From the NCBI GenBank assembly GCA_947179485.1, contig OX359245.1, positions 33,219,067 to 33,283,066 on the forward strand: DNA of 64,000 bases. Direction: 5' to 3'. The position numbers and the translations under genes were made by a program. The notes under the pieces are model-generated. The model did no database searches and was not told the origin of the DNA. It worked only from the letters and a program-made list of their open reading frames with translations. This document shows, piece by piece, positions 49,401 through 63,655 of the stretch; positions within the stretch are counted from its first letter, which is position 1; each line of letters starts with the position of its first letter. This DNA comes from Allacma fusca (lineage: Eukaryota > Arthropoda > Collembola > Symphypleona > Sminthuridae).

Positions 49401-49479
49401 TAGATTTTTTTCAGGTTTTAGAAAAAATTTCTCAATAAATTTGTCTAAGAAATTCTCTGCAGGGCACGCTTACAAAACA
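43401..49479. other. Intergenic, no gene seen
   Basis: Overlapping minus-strand frames at 43402-43906 and both-strand frames at 45417-45773 show no domain and conflict with each other. The stretch 46700-47200 is somewhat richer in G and C (ACGACGCACGCACACGCAGC; GGGCGCCGCCTGAG) but no continuous frame. Nothing is supported. Confidence 0.5.
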
Positions 49480-49800
49480 TGTCCAGAATTCTTAACGTAG
49501 TGATCTGCCTGATAGCTCCCTGAAAATCTCATAAAATTTCCTAGAACTTTGTATCAAAATATGCCTGTGAAAAACATTTTCGTTGAAATCAAGGCCTGCT
49601 GTTTAATTCAAAAACCGTCAAAGTTTCAGATTTTGGTTTGCATTTTTGACCACTGTGACCGCAAATATTGAGCGAGGTCAATGAAACAAATTTTAGGGAA
49701 TTTGGAAAAGAATTTGCTACAAACTGGGGGAATCAAGTATTTTAGAAGTTACTTCTTTATAAGTGCTAGGGGGGGGGGCTTAGGATATGAAACACCTGGG
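49480..49800 (+). repeat. Dispersed repeat family, copy 2
   Basis: Same ordered words as copy 1: ATAGCTCCCTGAAAATC, ATAAAATTTCCTAGA, GTGACC, GAGGTCAATGAAACAAATTT and CAAACTGGGGGAATCAAGTA, ending in a G run (about 49780) before TAGGATATGAAACACC, which parallels GGCTATGATACACC in copy 1. Confidence 0.7.
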
Positions 49801-50784
49801 TCATTGTACTGTCTGTATAAGGGCACTCCTAAAAGGTACAAAATCTGGCTATTTGAGTGAGATGCTTTTAGAAGGACAGGAGTTATAAAATATGTAATCG
49901 CAGATGATGTGACCCTTAATTATTTAAAAATCCTCTGAGAAAAGAATCTTAAGGCAGTGAACTATGAATGGATCGGCGTGAATAGCCAGCACGAAATTGT
50001 AGTTTCAAATAACCTCTGGAAGTTTACCTTTAACTTGGACTTGTTTCTGCGTACATGAGCATTTGTATCGTGAGGGATGTGAGTTGAGTTGAGATAAAAT
50101 GTTTTCAGAGACAATACCCAATCCGAAATCTAATGAATACAGAGTGGATGGTCGAATTCATTAAGATCATCGTAGATACGTAGATACAAAAAGTTGGACG
50201 AGCCTGATCCGTATCAGCATATGGGATGTGGTTATTTGGATTTAATGATAAGTTGTTCCATATCAAGACATGTTCTGAGCTTTAAGATCGTTTGTCTTGT
50301 TGGAGGCTGAAAGAAATAAAACTTATTTGTACACATGGGGAGCTAAAACAATGTATAATAGCTCCGTCAGATAGTTTACTTGGAATTAACCCTGCCCTGT
50401 AATTGACAGGTGTAAAAGGAGCAAATACTTTTGAAATCCTTTAACCCCTGTAAAAATAAGGATGCAGTGTAAATTGTCTGTAAAAAACAAGACTTTGCGG
50501 AATTCAGAGTGTAGTACAAAAAATAAATAAAAAGTTTACATGAGCTTAAAGTGAGCACGTTCATTTATGAGCTGACAAGTTTACCTTCAGATCATTAGAG
50601 TTACTTTTACCATTCCATAAAACTCTTGTAGCAAGTTTTAGACATTGTCACATTTTAACCATGGTTGTAAATTTTTTTTTTACTTTGTTGCTAAACACTC
50701 ATTTTGACTGGTGTACTATGTGCCGTTCCCACAAAATCTACAGCAGAGTTTCTATTATTATATACTTACATATATACAGGGTGA
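49801..50784. other. Intergenic, no gene seen
   Basis: No supported feature between the two inverted copies of the dispersed repeat. Confidence 0.5.
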
Positions 50785-51075
50785 CCGGAATCAATGCCCT
50801 CTCCAGCAGCCTAAATCAGCAAGTCTTGAAATATTTGATTCCCCCATTTTATAGCAAAATATTTTTCTGATTTTTTGCCCTTTATTTCATTGACATAAGC
50901 CAATATATTTGAGGTCACAGGGTTCAAAAGCGCAGTTCAAAGTAGTATTTTCTAAGAATGTAAATTTTTTCATTGTTTTTTATTCCCATCCGAAATGTTT
51001 TGACGCTTGTTTGTAGAACATTTGATGGACATTCTGAGGAGCTATTGGATAGTTCTCAACGTTCTTAATTGTAGA
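50785..51075 (-). repeat. Dispersed repeat family, copy 3 (inverted)
   Basis: Read on the minus strand it gives AACGTTGAGAACTATCCAAT, AGCTCCTCAGAATGTCCATC, GTGACCTCAA, GTCAATGAAATAAA and ATGGGGGAATCAAATATTTC, the same order as copies 1 and 2 with more divergence. A TACAGGGTGACCGGAATC at 50774-50791 marks the far end. Confidence 0.6.
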
Positions 51076-53522
51076 CATAACCAGCGAGTTGACAGGGAAC
51101 AAAGTTTCAGAAATTATGTCTGAGGAACCTAATTAAAAAAGATACGGAGGAATTTCCAATCTGTCATTTTATCATGGAAGATCTGCCCATAAAACAAATA
51201 TTTAAAAGCCTTGGGCATGTAGCAAATTTCATTGGGATTCATTTTCATCCGATACCAACATCCCAGCCCGAAAATTAAAGCCACAGGAGTCAAAAATATG
51301 AGGACAGGTTACGAATTATTTCAGAAGGTTCTCACGAAGGACAAACGGCTTTGCTGTATTTAAAACTTCTGTCACATTCTAGAACTACAGGAAAAAATTG
51401 ACGTCACGTCATTTCCTAGAAATTCAAACTTGCTCTGTTTAGATTTTTTACCTAATATAGTGATTGTACTCGCTGCCGATGACCTTTGACCTTGTCGAAT
51501 CTACCCACGAGTATAACCCTTGCTCTCCAGTTTTTGTTATTACAAATTGAAACATATCTCCGAGGAGATTTTTTCATATAGTTTTTAATCCCACAAAAAA
51601 TGCTTGAACAAGGAGAGAGAGAGTCCGGATTTTTTTTTTAGATGCCGATGAACCGGTCTGAATTTCTAGACATGTTGTAGAGTCTACGATACTAAATATA
51701 TATCTCTTGGAATGTTATCGAAGTAAATTTATTTTTTTAAAATTGGAACAAATGACTGGAATTTGTTCCTGAGACAAAAGCAACATCTTCTTCCAATCTC
51801 ACATTTGCATAGCAAACTCTATACGGTTATTTGCACTTTTGACACGTCTCCTCTATGAAATAGTGTGGACCACCCAGAAGGGATTTGTTTACTTCATAAG
51901 TTGGAAATTTTAGCACCAAATGTTACTTGAAATAGAATCCTTGTAATTTCCTACATAGAATAAGACTCTGAATAGTAATGAAGACAATAAATATGTTAAG
52001 TACATGTCGTCTCACAAAAATTAACACAACAGACTGGATTCTGTTTATAAAACAATAGCATTACAGTATCTACATACATTCAAGGTACATGAAACCCAGT
52101 AATTATTACACAGCGGGATACAATGATTCTTCCTCCGGTTGCTTGTTCTGCCATGTCCAAATGGCTAAGTATAGGCTAAGTAGCTAAAAAAAATCCACAT
52201 GCAAATTTCTGTCCATATGCATAACCACTGACTTGTGAAGATATGTTCTCAAATCAAATTGAATGATTAATAGTACATATTGCATGACAGGAGAGAAAAT
52301 ACAGCTATACAAACGGGTCGATGTACTACTATGCAAATATTTTTTTAAAGCAAAAAAATGCATATTTAAGTTCCTATGGGATTGATTTAACCCATAAACT
52401 AATAGTTTCTGGGAAACGCTTCCAAAGTGTGGATGACCATAATGTATGAGAATTTTTTCCTCCTCAGTTTGCTTTAGGGGAGTAAAATATTACATACAGA
52501 TTGTATGTGAAGACGTAAATAAAACTTGATTGGGAAATTTTTACAAATAGTCTGAAGGCTCCGCATGGTCTCACCCCCCAGCTGTGATGTCATAGTTGGG
52601 ATTAATTTAATATCTGGAGTGTCGGGGATCCCCCTGGAATTGTCACAATTATTTGACACTTTGCAATGCTGTCAAAAACTGCCTAATTGACACTACATTT
52701 GCTGTGCTTGTAGAAATAAATTGTTTTTAGGACGAAATGTCAGCCCTTTAAAGGACCTGGGATTTGTTCTACCCCACAAGGTGTGAGGATCATTTGCATC
52801 AGGAATTGCACACCGGAATCGTACTGAAGGACATTATGACGGAATTTAAATTCAAATTTTTTGATGAAAATGCCTACGTCTGAAAATCACGTGTTTTGAC
52901 GTATAGTGACAGCGACCTCTTGCGGCGAGAGACATTGTAACTAAGTATAGGGTTTAAACGTTAGAGGTGAGGAAGCTCATTATGCCCCGACACGCGATTA
53001 ACTATGGGTGGTATTACAAATGGAAGGTTAATACTTGTGCATGTTACGCAATTGCCTCCTTTTTAAGTAATCTATAAAACATGTTTGACGGCTGACTGAT
53101 ACAAGGGCCATTTGTCAGGACTGGGACTGTAGACTTTAGACAGGCATTGTAATAAGAGGTAACTTGTACAAATGCATAGTAATGCACGGCGGAAAGTCAT
53201 CAATTGGGAACTTATTTATTGGCCAATTGACCAAATGACCGCTCGGAGCTAGTAGTTTCAATGGTTCCTGATAACAAGGTTTATGCGTAACCAGTTATGT
53301 CCATAGGAGGTGGACGTTGAGAGGAAATAGGACTTGCTACACATTTTATACCTTATTCGATATTATTGACACCCTGTCCCATTCAATTTACCGTTAGTTT
53401 TAACACCACACTTGCACTTTCGCTGGCAACAGAGATCCTTGTCGTGAAAAGGAGTCTCGAAGTCCGTTGATGGCAGCAATAACGGCTCTCTTGCAGAAAT
53501 TTTAAAGTTTTAAATATCAAAC
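51076..53522. other. Intergenic, no gene seen
   Basis: No exon supported. The part 52880-53480 is of higher sequence complexity and less AT-rich than its flanks, but I could not find a frame, RNA motif or repeat structure in it. Confidence 0.45.
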
Positions 53523-53902
53523 AGAATATTTTAAGCGGCATTTTGTGGTACGGTCACTTTAAAAAAAAAAAAACCATTTGTGACTGGCACTAAAGTGCAA
53601 AGCCGCCAAGGGGCGACGTGATACTTCCGCGGCTCCTACCGGACGATACTGCAAACAAATTCATACATATTTTTTGCGGGGACCTTTGTACCTCGGACAG
53701 AGCCTCTATCGAAGGCTTACGTATCGGGATGTATTTAATTTTCTGAGGTCACACAGATGACCCGATCTTCTCAAAACTCAATAATGTTTTGGCACATTAT
53801 GCAAAATTGTTTTAAGCAATTTGATTTGTTCTGATATATCAAAAGGATAGCAATAGTGAACTTCGTTTCACGTCGCCCCAAAAAATGCGGTAGAATATTC
53901 TT
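53523..53902. mobile_element. Foldback element with GGGGCGACGTGA ends
   Basis: GGGGCGACGTGA at 53610-53621 is matched by its reverse complement at 53868-53879. The outer parts also pair (AGAATATT..GCGGCATTTT at 53523-53545 against AGAATATTCTACCGCATTTT in reverse complement at 53883-53902), with about 60 extra bases in the left arm. No target duplication seen and no coding capacity. Likely a decayed MITE. Confidence 0.45.
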
Positions 53903-56900
53903 GTAGGATTAGCGTTTTCAAAGGCCTGCCTTTAGGGAGGGGAAGCCCTTAAAACAAACCCAAATTTGCAAACCTGGTTTGAGCTCTGAGTAGATTTTGT
54001 AAAACCCTGCAAAATGCGGGGGCAGTTTTTCGTCACACCCATTCCGAGCACTGAAGTTAAAAACTCATTTCCTTCTATGCACTTGTACTCGTCCAAGTGT
54101 GGGCATGTTTTTGTATGGTAATTGGACGTTGGCCAAACAATTTCCTAGAATTCAGTCCGTTGAGGCCTCCCCGTTTTGAGTCATCAGCAAATAAAACTCA
54201 TAATATCCGCATCATTTGTCTCTATGTATGAATATATGTACGTTAGCAAAACTCACGATCCGCGTACTTCATTCCACGGGGTTGATTTCAATCACAAGTA
54301 ATCAAATACGAGGTCATACACGAGTATCTAAATTAAGTTGTAAAAAATTTAAAAAAAAACTTCACCCCCCTGAACCTATCTATAGGAATCTTGCTTTTAG
54401 GTAAATTAACCCGAATTATTATCCACATGCATTACATATCTATATGTAAAGCCTTAAATTGTACATAACTTCAAAAGCAATAGCTCACTTGTCAATACAG
54501 ACAGTCTTCCTAACATTTTGTTTTCACGTTTAACCGTACAGACCTAATAAAGACGACGAATCCTAATACCACTAAAATGCCCAACCAAAAATAGCCTTTG
54601 GGAAAGTTTTTTGCAACCGTCCCTAATTTAGACAAAAACTTTTGTTAAGGATTTCCTCAGTTTTTACACTCAATCTTAGAATTATTTTTCCATCCGCAAG
54701 TCCTAAATTGCATCAAAAATATAAAACATGTCATTCCTACAGCACACCACACTCAAGTGGAAAAAAAAGACATGATAAAAAACACCCTCCAAAATTAGTA
54801 ATGGCGTGACCCACGGTCTGAAACAGACAGGTTTATTTTTATAGCGGCAGAGTAACGTGTAAAAGAACCCACAAAACTTGTACCCTATACGAATAGCTAA
54901 GTACATAAGCAACTACATCAAAAGAAAGTCACACAATGGAGATTTTATTGCACATTTTTCCCCTTATCGAGCATGTTCACCCTATCTAAATAGCGATAAG
55001 GAGCCCAGAACTAATGTGGGCTCAGATCATGTACGATTATGCACAAAGGCTTTCAAAACCAAGGAAAGTATTCCCAAGGGTCATAAAATCCTACAAATAT
55101 TTCCATTCATTCTCGACTCCTGAGATCCATAAGACAAGCTTCCAAAGCTTATTTCCAGTCATGCTGAATTATGTATGTACCTCAGATAATTTATTCACAA
55201 AGAATTCAGTAATCACAAGTCAAGGTCCTCAAGGGTCAAAAATGTGCCTCATAGTCGACCCCTGGCGTTCTTCTTTAAAATAGAGCAATCAAGAAGCTTG
55301 TGTCAATTAACTTAAGATTATGCAAATTCAGAGATTAAAATGGGATACTGCTTTAGAAAAACCTAGACCAGTTATTTACACATAATAAATGCGAACTCAT
55401 CTCTTTTATGATGCTCCATTAGGCCCGAGATCACTTCGCAATAAAATTTCCCCCACATAATTACTTGTAATTAGTATCACATTAAATTCAATGCAGAATC
55501 TAAAATAATCCGAGCTTTCTTTGGAGCTCACAGTAAGCCGACCTGCAGTTAATAGCAGCATTTATGCACATAATGTAAGTCTGTGTGTGTGTGTTTGTGT
55601 GTGTGTGTGTGGACAGAAGATCAAGAAAATAAAGCAATTGAATGATTTCAGCTCCAAGCACATAAAATATCAAGGAGCGTGGATTAACATCCAAAATATT
55701 GCAGAACCTCAGGTAGAACCTGTCAATCCTCTTGTAAAAATATAACAAGCTATATGATCAAGTGTACAAAAAAAAAGGAACAAGTTTGGAGTGGAATCCA
55801 ATGTAGGAATAGAAGCAGGCATTATCGTTATTACTGACAATGAGTAGCTCCTCTTTTGTTTTTACAGTAGTCTCATTCCTACTTTCTTCACCTGCAACTT
55901 TTTAAATTACACTAAAAATCCTATAAAGAGCGGGCCGGACGAAATCCACTACAGAGACAAGATCAAGCCCTACACGCTTCAGACATGATGAATGTCCAAA
56001 TCTTTTAATTTCCAAAGCTTTTGCGGTTAAACTCACTGGGCCGCAAAATCTGCTGTGACAGTCCTAGAAACCACTCCTGTCATATTTCCAACTCATCTGG
56101 ATGGGATCAATAATTTTTTACAGGGTACAGTTACAGATGGTACTCATCCGGAAGGCCTCCTGTACAAAAGGATTTTCAATTTAATTTGATACATATATGC
56201 AACTTTTTTTTCAGTGGAGTTCAGGTTAAAAACAAAAATAATTACTAAAGTCCGCACACGTTTTTTAGTGTAATTAATCACAAAAGGGTCATTAGACTAA
56301 ACGTGAGAAAATTTAAGATCTTTCGACGGGCCCCGATTTTGTGATGAATAAAGTATAATAAATCATATGGGAATTTGAATGTTGTTGGGACACTTTGGAG
56401 CATAAGGCACGGAGAGAGCAGACATTGTTTTGTGTCTACTTTTACGTCCAGTCTGTGGGTGCATTGGATTTAAGCGTAGGGTCATAAAAACATAAATACG
56501 CTAAACATGTTACGATTCTTGTATGACTTTTATGAATGGCAGGCCTCTTAAGGTTGCCAATCTTGGGGCGTGCTTCTGAGGGAAACATTTTGGACAGAAA
56601 TTAATGAAGAGCTGGCCCGATATTTAGAGCAATATAATTTATTGTTCTTGTGCTTTATATTCCTGGCTGAGATGTTCCATTCATTGTTAGAATGTATATG
56701 AAACCTCCCCCTAAATCTTTTTTTTTCTATTGGAATAGATAGATAGCTTAATGGCTTTTCCTTGCTCCTTTCCACTCAATTACGAAAATAAAACAAGGGG
56801 CACTTGTACGTAGTGTTTTATGAAGAGCCGTTTGAATTACAATAAACCAGGTTATAATAGGCAGTAGAAATTAAAGGGACGCTCCACGTCTGATTGTAGG

Positions 56901-59431
56901 TGTGTGATTTGTGGATTATTGAATATAAAGCGTATACTTGATATATTGGATTATTGTACGTGCTCTGGCGGTTTTAAAATCCAATTCAATTTATTTACAA
57001 GCCTTTCGAAACAATATATTGATTTGAGGGCTAATGCAAATTGCGAGTGCAGGCTCTATTAAAGACGTGCATTTATGGGAGCATCCGGATTTTGATGAGT
57101 AATTGCTCTTATTTATAGGAGCGTTGAGATATTTAGTAGAAACGGTGATTAGCATCCAGATGCGAAGTCATAAAGGGGCAAGGAAGACCAGATAGCCTGA
57201 AAGGCGTAAGGGCAGAGGAAATTGAATATATGCTATATGCAAGTTAAAGGGATTGTAATTAATTGCATTAAATCACAAAGGTATTTGACAGGAAGAAAAA
57301 TTGGTAAATTATTTTAAAAAATACAGTCTGAAGAAAAATTATTGTAAGTCGTGGATCCAAGAATTTTACTAGCTGTAAAATATATGCAAAAATGTAATTA
57401 CTGGTGAACTCTGGGTAAAAATAATAAATTTAATTATTATTATTTGAAATAATAACATTAGTTACTGTGAGAAAGGCCAAGAGAAGCCCTGGAAAGTCAA
57501 AGATTCGGGGACACTGATTAAAATTTTTTTGAAGCTCTAAACGTGCCTCACACTGTATAATCCGGAAAGATATACCCAGCTCTGACGTAGTACAATAATC
57601 TGATCAGCAATGAAGTACTACGATGTTGCAGACATTTGTAACAATTACTGTCCGCAGTAAATGTTAAGGTCTGGGACACACTGATGCAAATTGCATTTTC
57701 TTTGCAAAAAAAAATGTATGAGGTCAGGCTGATAAAACTTGGAGCAGGGGATAAAAACGTCTTGAGCTAACGACTGCAAAAAGTTAAGTAATTATTGACA
57801 GGGTCTTGTCAGAGTTTTTATCTGAGGTCTCGACAGATTCAAAGGGTACTCAACAGTGCAAATATGGGCTCCCGGACCCTCATTTACCATAACGTGCCAC
57901 GGGAATGACCATGTACAAAAAACGGTCTAGCAGTCCGAAACGACCTACAGCTTTACAGGAGCAATGACCATGCTAGTTTAAATATCTAAGATAATCAAAG
58001 TTGCGTACTACAATTATTATTGTATAGTGTGTGTGCAATATTCTCTCATTAGTGATACTGACACATGAGATTATACTGCAACGTTAATTTAAATTTCGCA
58101 CTGGTTCAAATATCTTATCTCACATTAAAATTTCCACGACATCTAGCAGTTGACGGTCACATTTGATCTTCAAAAAATTGTCACATGGTCTGTATGAAAT
58201 CTGGCGGAGACACATTTACAATAATTGTAAGTGTTCTTATGTGATCATTTCAATTAGGTCAGGCTTCTCAGTTCAAACTGTAAATAACTCCACTATGCAC
58301 ACTAAAATTAATGAAAGTTCATACAATCTGTTTCAATACTTAAGTTGTTTAGTGACAATGTTTCGACAGTTGTCCTATTTTGTAAGCAAACCCCCAACCA
58401 GAAGAGCGTCCAAGATACAACGCGTCGATTGCATAAGGTATAGTGTAAAGTATTTAGTAGGCATAAATATAATAATATTATTGTAATAGATATAAGTTCT
58501 ATTTCGTATAGTAATAGTGTCCTGTAGCACTTGTGTTGGTTCAGGTTGTTGAAGAAATCTAAACTTCAACTTGGGCAGAACTGCATTTTAATATATATAT
58601 ATTTTCCCCTTAATTTAGAAAAATTCTCGTAATTTCGAAAATATGTTTTTCCTATTCAGAATCAAGAAATTATCCTCTGCATTTATTATACACACCATAG
58701 AGCAAGGCTGTGTTAAGGCTCAGCTCCATATCTTCCATTTGAGTAATTAATATTACAGTCAATCTGCCAGCATTAGGTTTTTTATGACTTACTCATAATT
58801 TCATAATATTTAAAAAATTAATAACTAACGGTTAACATAGTTAAGCTGAGCAACCTCACGGAACACATAATTGCATTAATGACATTTATGATTTCATCGA
58901 ACCCTAAATACGGACTCGAAATTTCTCACCCGAGACAAACAACGCTCCGAATACACTGAACTTATTAGCTTAGTTTCTTACAAAAACTATATAAAGGTAA
59001 ATACATATGTGTGTGCTTGTGCTGTAATTTAATTAAAAAAAAAAGTTGACTTTACAGTATATATAGGGATTGGCAATACCCTATATCTATATTTGAGTTC
59101 AGTGCTCTGATGCTAAAGACGTATCCCAGTCAGCAGGAAGGCGTACAAGTAATAAAATACACTTTTAATAGAAAAAGTAAACGGGACAGTAACATATGTC
59201 AAAAAATTACAGAGGGTAACGCTATGCTTCCATTTATTCATTGTACGATTATCATAAATCCCTTTCCGAGCGTGCCATTAATATGTGTAATGAGCGTGCT
59301 CCGACTCCATGTTTTTCTGAGGAAAAGTTTCCTCTAATGAAATAAATCCCGTCTGTCAGGTTTCCCACAAAATCCATGAGCTCATTCATCCAAACAGGGT
59401 TGAGGAGTATCCTAAGATAATATTAAAACTA
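53903..59431. other. Intergenic, no gene seen
   Basis: Contains a GT microsatellite (about 55582-55611) and short AAATAATAA/TTATTATTT hairpins near 57420-57460. Frames of up to 107 codons (58163-58486) have no recognisable domain. Confidence 0.5.
55582..55611. repeat. GT microsatellite
   Basis: Run of TG dinucleotides interrupted once by TTTG. It creates low-complexity frames on both strands that are not genes. Confidence 0.9.
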
Positions 59432-59728
59432 TTAATACTTGATGACCCATGTTGACCCAACACTGTTGGATGATGTGATGACATTTGGATTCATCACTAT
59501 GATAGAAGTGGCAAAACTGTGTGGGCTCTTAAATATAATTACAGATGTACAGACTCGAGTAACAAAACACTTGTTATAAATTATGTTAGGACTTGTGAAA
59601 CCCCCCAATATTTCATTATAAATCTGAAATGAAGGATTATCTCGCAAAATGATCGTACTGGGTCTGGCTTCAAGGGTAATTACAGGACTTGCATTTAAAA
59701 AAAATAAAAACAACACTCCCATGAACAT
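59432..59728 (-). CDS. Hypothetical 98-residue protein with signal-peptide-like start
   Basis: From the ATG at 59728 the frame reads MFMGVLFLFFLNASPVITLE, a plausible signal peptide, followed by about 78 residues with mixed polar text (RPSTIILRDNPSFQIYNEIL) up to a TAA at 59432. The frame is also open upstream to about 59836 (FDESTLERLGYEFKAG). No family recognised and no second exon found. It could be the first exon of a secreted or membrane protein or a chance frame. The opposite strand is open over part of it. Confidence 0.25.
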   Translation of the reverse strand: MFMGVLFLFFLNASPVITLEARPSTIILRDNPSFQIYNEILGGFTSPNIIYNKCFVTRVCTSVIIFKSPHSFATSIIVMNPNVITSSNSVGSTWVIKY

Positions 59729-59836
59729 CTTGGAAATTGAGCCAGGAATGCATCCAAACCCTGTATTTCCAGCCTTAAACTCATATCCCAACCTCTCAAG
59801 CGTGCTTTCATCAAACACGACTGTATATCTTCAGAA

Positions 59837-62800
59837 GCAATTTTTCTGCTCATCGGAGTTGCTCCCAAGTACATCTCTATCACATTATCATATTTTAAGG
59901 CGTGAGTGCAACTGCAATTTTTTTACTTCACAGAGATCCGCACGCAGCTTTCAACCCCCTTCACACAGTCGGACCAAGCAATAGGGATTTTTAATTTAAA
60001 AGTAATTCTCGCCTTGGAATTACTCATTAGCTGAGAATATCCCCTGGGAATGAATCGTACATAATAGAAATCCGAAGTGCTCCTGCATATGTTCGTAACA
60101 TTGTTGCACAGACATTTTTTATATGGGAAAAACCTCTAAATTGAGTTTGTTCTATAGAAAAAGGAGAGTATGCGGAAAAAATACACCTAAACATTTCTGG
60201 TTTAAAATTTTTTCCCTGGATTTGCATAATAATTGCATATCAATAATTTATGAATCATGTTGAATTCAGGTCAATAAAAAATTCTCTTTGTGTGAGTATA
60301 TCAAGCCAGATGTGACTTACGGGAAGGAAGAAAATACGCTGACAGGTGCATTAGTGAGTTGTTAATATGTGCTTATAGTTAAAATTGGAAACACAATTAA
60401 ACCAGTCTGCAATAAATGGAAGCATTTTCAAAGGGACAATCTCTTGAGGGTAACTCCTTGGAAGAAGTCTAGACGCGGAGAGTGGATACAAACTCAAAAA
60501 ATTATTTTCTATCGAGAGATAGTATCTATTCATGAAGTGAGATTTTTTTTTTAAACAAGCCGGATTTTATTATCTCTCAATTACAATTTTCTATTTAGAG
60601 TGCATCCATTCAATCATACGTTAAATAGAAATTGAACGCCAGCTGACTTACAATTAGTACAATGTAATAATGTATTTCACGGGAATAGCATTTAATTCCA
60701 TGTACATAAATTGTTTAATTGAGACCCATAATTTTTAAATGAAGAATAATAATATTGTCTGGCTGACAAGTAAATTATTTACTTAATTCCCTCTGAGATA
60801 TTCTCATTTCTGGTTATATTTTGAATAAATAATTTTAGCTTCTTCTCTATATTTTACTTGAGCATTGTTCAGGGCTCATTCGTATTCTGAGCAAAATATC
60901 CCAACAATAAAATAATTACAGAAGAAATCAAATTAATCTTCCTCACATATGGTGTTGACACAGCACCCCTCCGTGCATGCTCTTTCTTTTCCTTTCTTTT
61001 CTTTGTATTTGGATCCTACTGTATAGTAGTTTCGATGATCACGTAATTTCTGAATAAATCTCTTATTTTTCTCGTCATAATAATTGATTTTTTTTTATTT
61101 TTTGAATTGCAAAAATACGAATTGGAATTTTATAAAACAGTACCTGCAACTGTACTTTTGAAGGACTATAAAAAATAATATTTTTCAAATGTGGGATAAT
61201 TTTGACATTGGAATTTGAGCATGTTTTTTGCAGCACATAAATACACATGACGTTTTGTGCGTATCATTTATTCTTGAGCAATAGGATAAGTCCAAAGGTC
61301 AAAGATGATTTTATTTTATACAATTTCCAGCTTAAATTTGTTCCTGGTCATTCCACTTTATGACAAAAGTGCCTTGAGACAAGAGAATTTCCTTATCCTC
61401 CAACTCATTACAAACTATACATGAGACGTGTGAGTTTGTGAGATTAATTCCCTTGATTTATTCTAATTTGAGAAATAAAGTGTGCCTCTCACATGTTTAT
61501 AGTACACAGGAGCCTAAAGACTTGCCTGCCACTGCTGACAGTTAAATTAAAGGGTAAATTCATGCGATGTGTGAATTGGCCCAACGCTCTGACTTAAATG
61601 ATTATTACCTTTTAATATCCCGAGTGGGATTTTGTACGAGCGGGATATCGAAATACTAAAAGAGAACACTCAGGTTCAGGGAAGTACAAGTTTTTTCTGG
61701 AATAATTCCTTATTGTAATTTTTTTTTCTTGTACTAGCACTGCAGAGAATTCCAATTCCTTCCTCACCCATAAATATTTCCAGCTATTCTCCCTGGGCTA
61801 CCTGCCAAACGTCCGCCTCGTACTGGGGTATCGTCGGGGGTGATTCTTTAAGACTGTTTTTACAACTTCATCTCATTTGCATATTTTGAGGTGCGAACCA
61901 ATTATTCCCGTCACAGCTTGGATGTTTACAGCACCGGCGGAGAAAAAAAAATCCTGTAATTATGGACGTATACACAAGTATTTACAAGTTCAATTATTCC
62001 TTTAAGCTCTGCAAATTGACTGATGATGCTTCGAGAGGATTTCCAGGGTGTTTAGAACTGTTTTTGTTTATGTTGGAGTGAAAAATGAGAGAATGTTTTG
62101 ACACTTTTTTTTCCTTTAGTAATAAAATACTGTTTATCTGTGATTGTGATGTTAATGAGTGTTGCAGGGCGGGAGGACATTATAAAAAATCAAGACTATA
62201 GTGTCCTCTTGTAAAGTCAGAGAGCACTTTCAGGGAAATTGTCTTTGTTGAGAAAATCTTTCATTGCCATATCCCACGTTAATTTTCTTATTTCCAAGCG
62301 TGTCTCCGCTGTGTATAATGAAAGGCAGATTTTGAGGTCTTTTGCGGACTCCTACAGAGAGGGGGTGAATGGCTGAGTCAAATCCTTTTGAATTTGTTCC
62401 TTTAAAAAATTTTGAGGAGGAGGGCGTGCTGAATAGAGCAATGAGGTCAGGAGTAATAATTATAGTATTGTTATAAATTTTTTTAAATACTATAATAATT
62501 ATTAGAATAGTAAAAACAAGAAGTGTTAAAATAAATGTAATGAGTTCAAATTTGTTGCGTTCAATTTTCTTAATCTGATCTGAATTGTAATGTTTTAACA
62601 CGAAAGTGCACTTTTTGTAACATCAAAAATTAAGAGCACACGAACTGGGAGTAAGTTTTCACTTAGATCCTAATTAGCATATGAGTGCTTTTATACTCTC
62701 AAGTTAAACAAGTGAATGTGGAGCAGCTGGAATATGGCGATCCGGCTTTAGTAAAAAAAAAATGCGGTCTTTGTAGATAAAATCTTGCCTGTCTTGAGAG

Positions 62801-63655
62801 CTTTGAAGAACAAAGTTTTGCTAATAATTTGATTATATGTTCATACAAAGATCTCCGTGTGTGCCCATTTATAGTAGTGTCAATAAGTATTCTTAGAAGC
62901 ATTTATGCCCTGAACTTTCCTTCAGCGGCACGACACTACTGCTCCTGTCAAATCATAATTTATTTTGTAATATTTTACAATTATTTGCTAATTTTACTAA
63001 ATCATGCTGGTAGAGGGTTTGAATTGTCAGCGTAAAAACATTAATGGTCCCAGCATGTTGGAAAGGAATATAGGACTAGTTCTTATAGTCATAAGTAACT
63101 TTGACCAAGATTTTTAGTATACCCTGAAAACATTTATTTGCATTTTGTTCGATCACAGCCTTTATGCACATTTATATGTATGACCTTCACCTCACACGAA
63201 GTTCACCTGTCTTCCTATAAATGTTCCCCTCATTATAACCTATTGGGACTTCTTGAAAGCTGTTTTTTAAAATAAAAATTAGATTCCTCAATGTACATAA
63301 GAATGGAGGGGACGATGTATATTTTAGGGTATTTTGAAGCAATTAAAATTTAATTATGCAGACTTTCACAGCCCCTGGACCTTGACCGAATAAGAACAAA
63401 TTAGCTGGGGAGTTGAGAAGAAAACATATTGAAAATGATTTTTCTCTGCAATTTTAATGAGTAGCAAATTTTTTAAGAAAATATGTGTTGTATTGCTGTG
63501 CTATGTACAATAATTATTTACCCAGAATTGTATATGCACACACAGTTGTTACAAAACCTGTGCCCCTTCCTAAGTCCTCCAGGATCTAATTGTAAGCTTC
63601 ATACACAGTTATTGTAGAAGATTTATTTATAAGGAATTTCCTGGCGGATCTACTT
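59837..63655. other. Intergenic, no gene seen
   Basis: AT-rich DNA. A 123-codon minus-strand frame at 62230-62601 includes a hydrophobic run (LITFILTLLVFTILIIIIVF) typical of AT-rich noise and has no family match I recognise. Confidence 0.5.

Noticed and set aside
52880..53480. Higher-complexity block suspected to be a gene or RNA
   Set aside because: No open frame, splice pattern, or RNA motif could be found on either strand.
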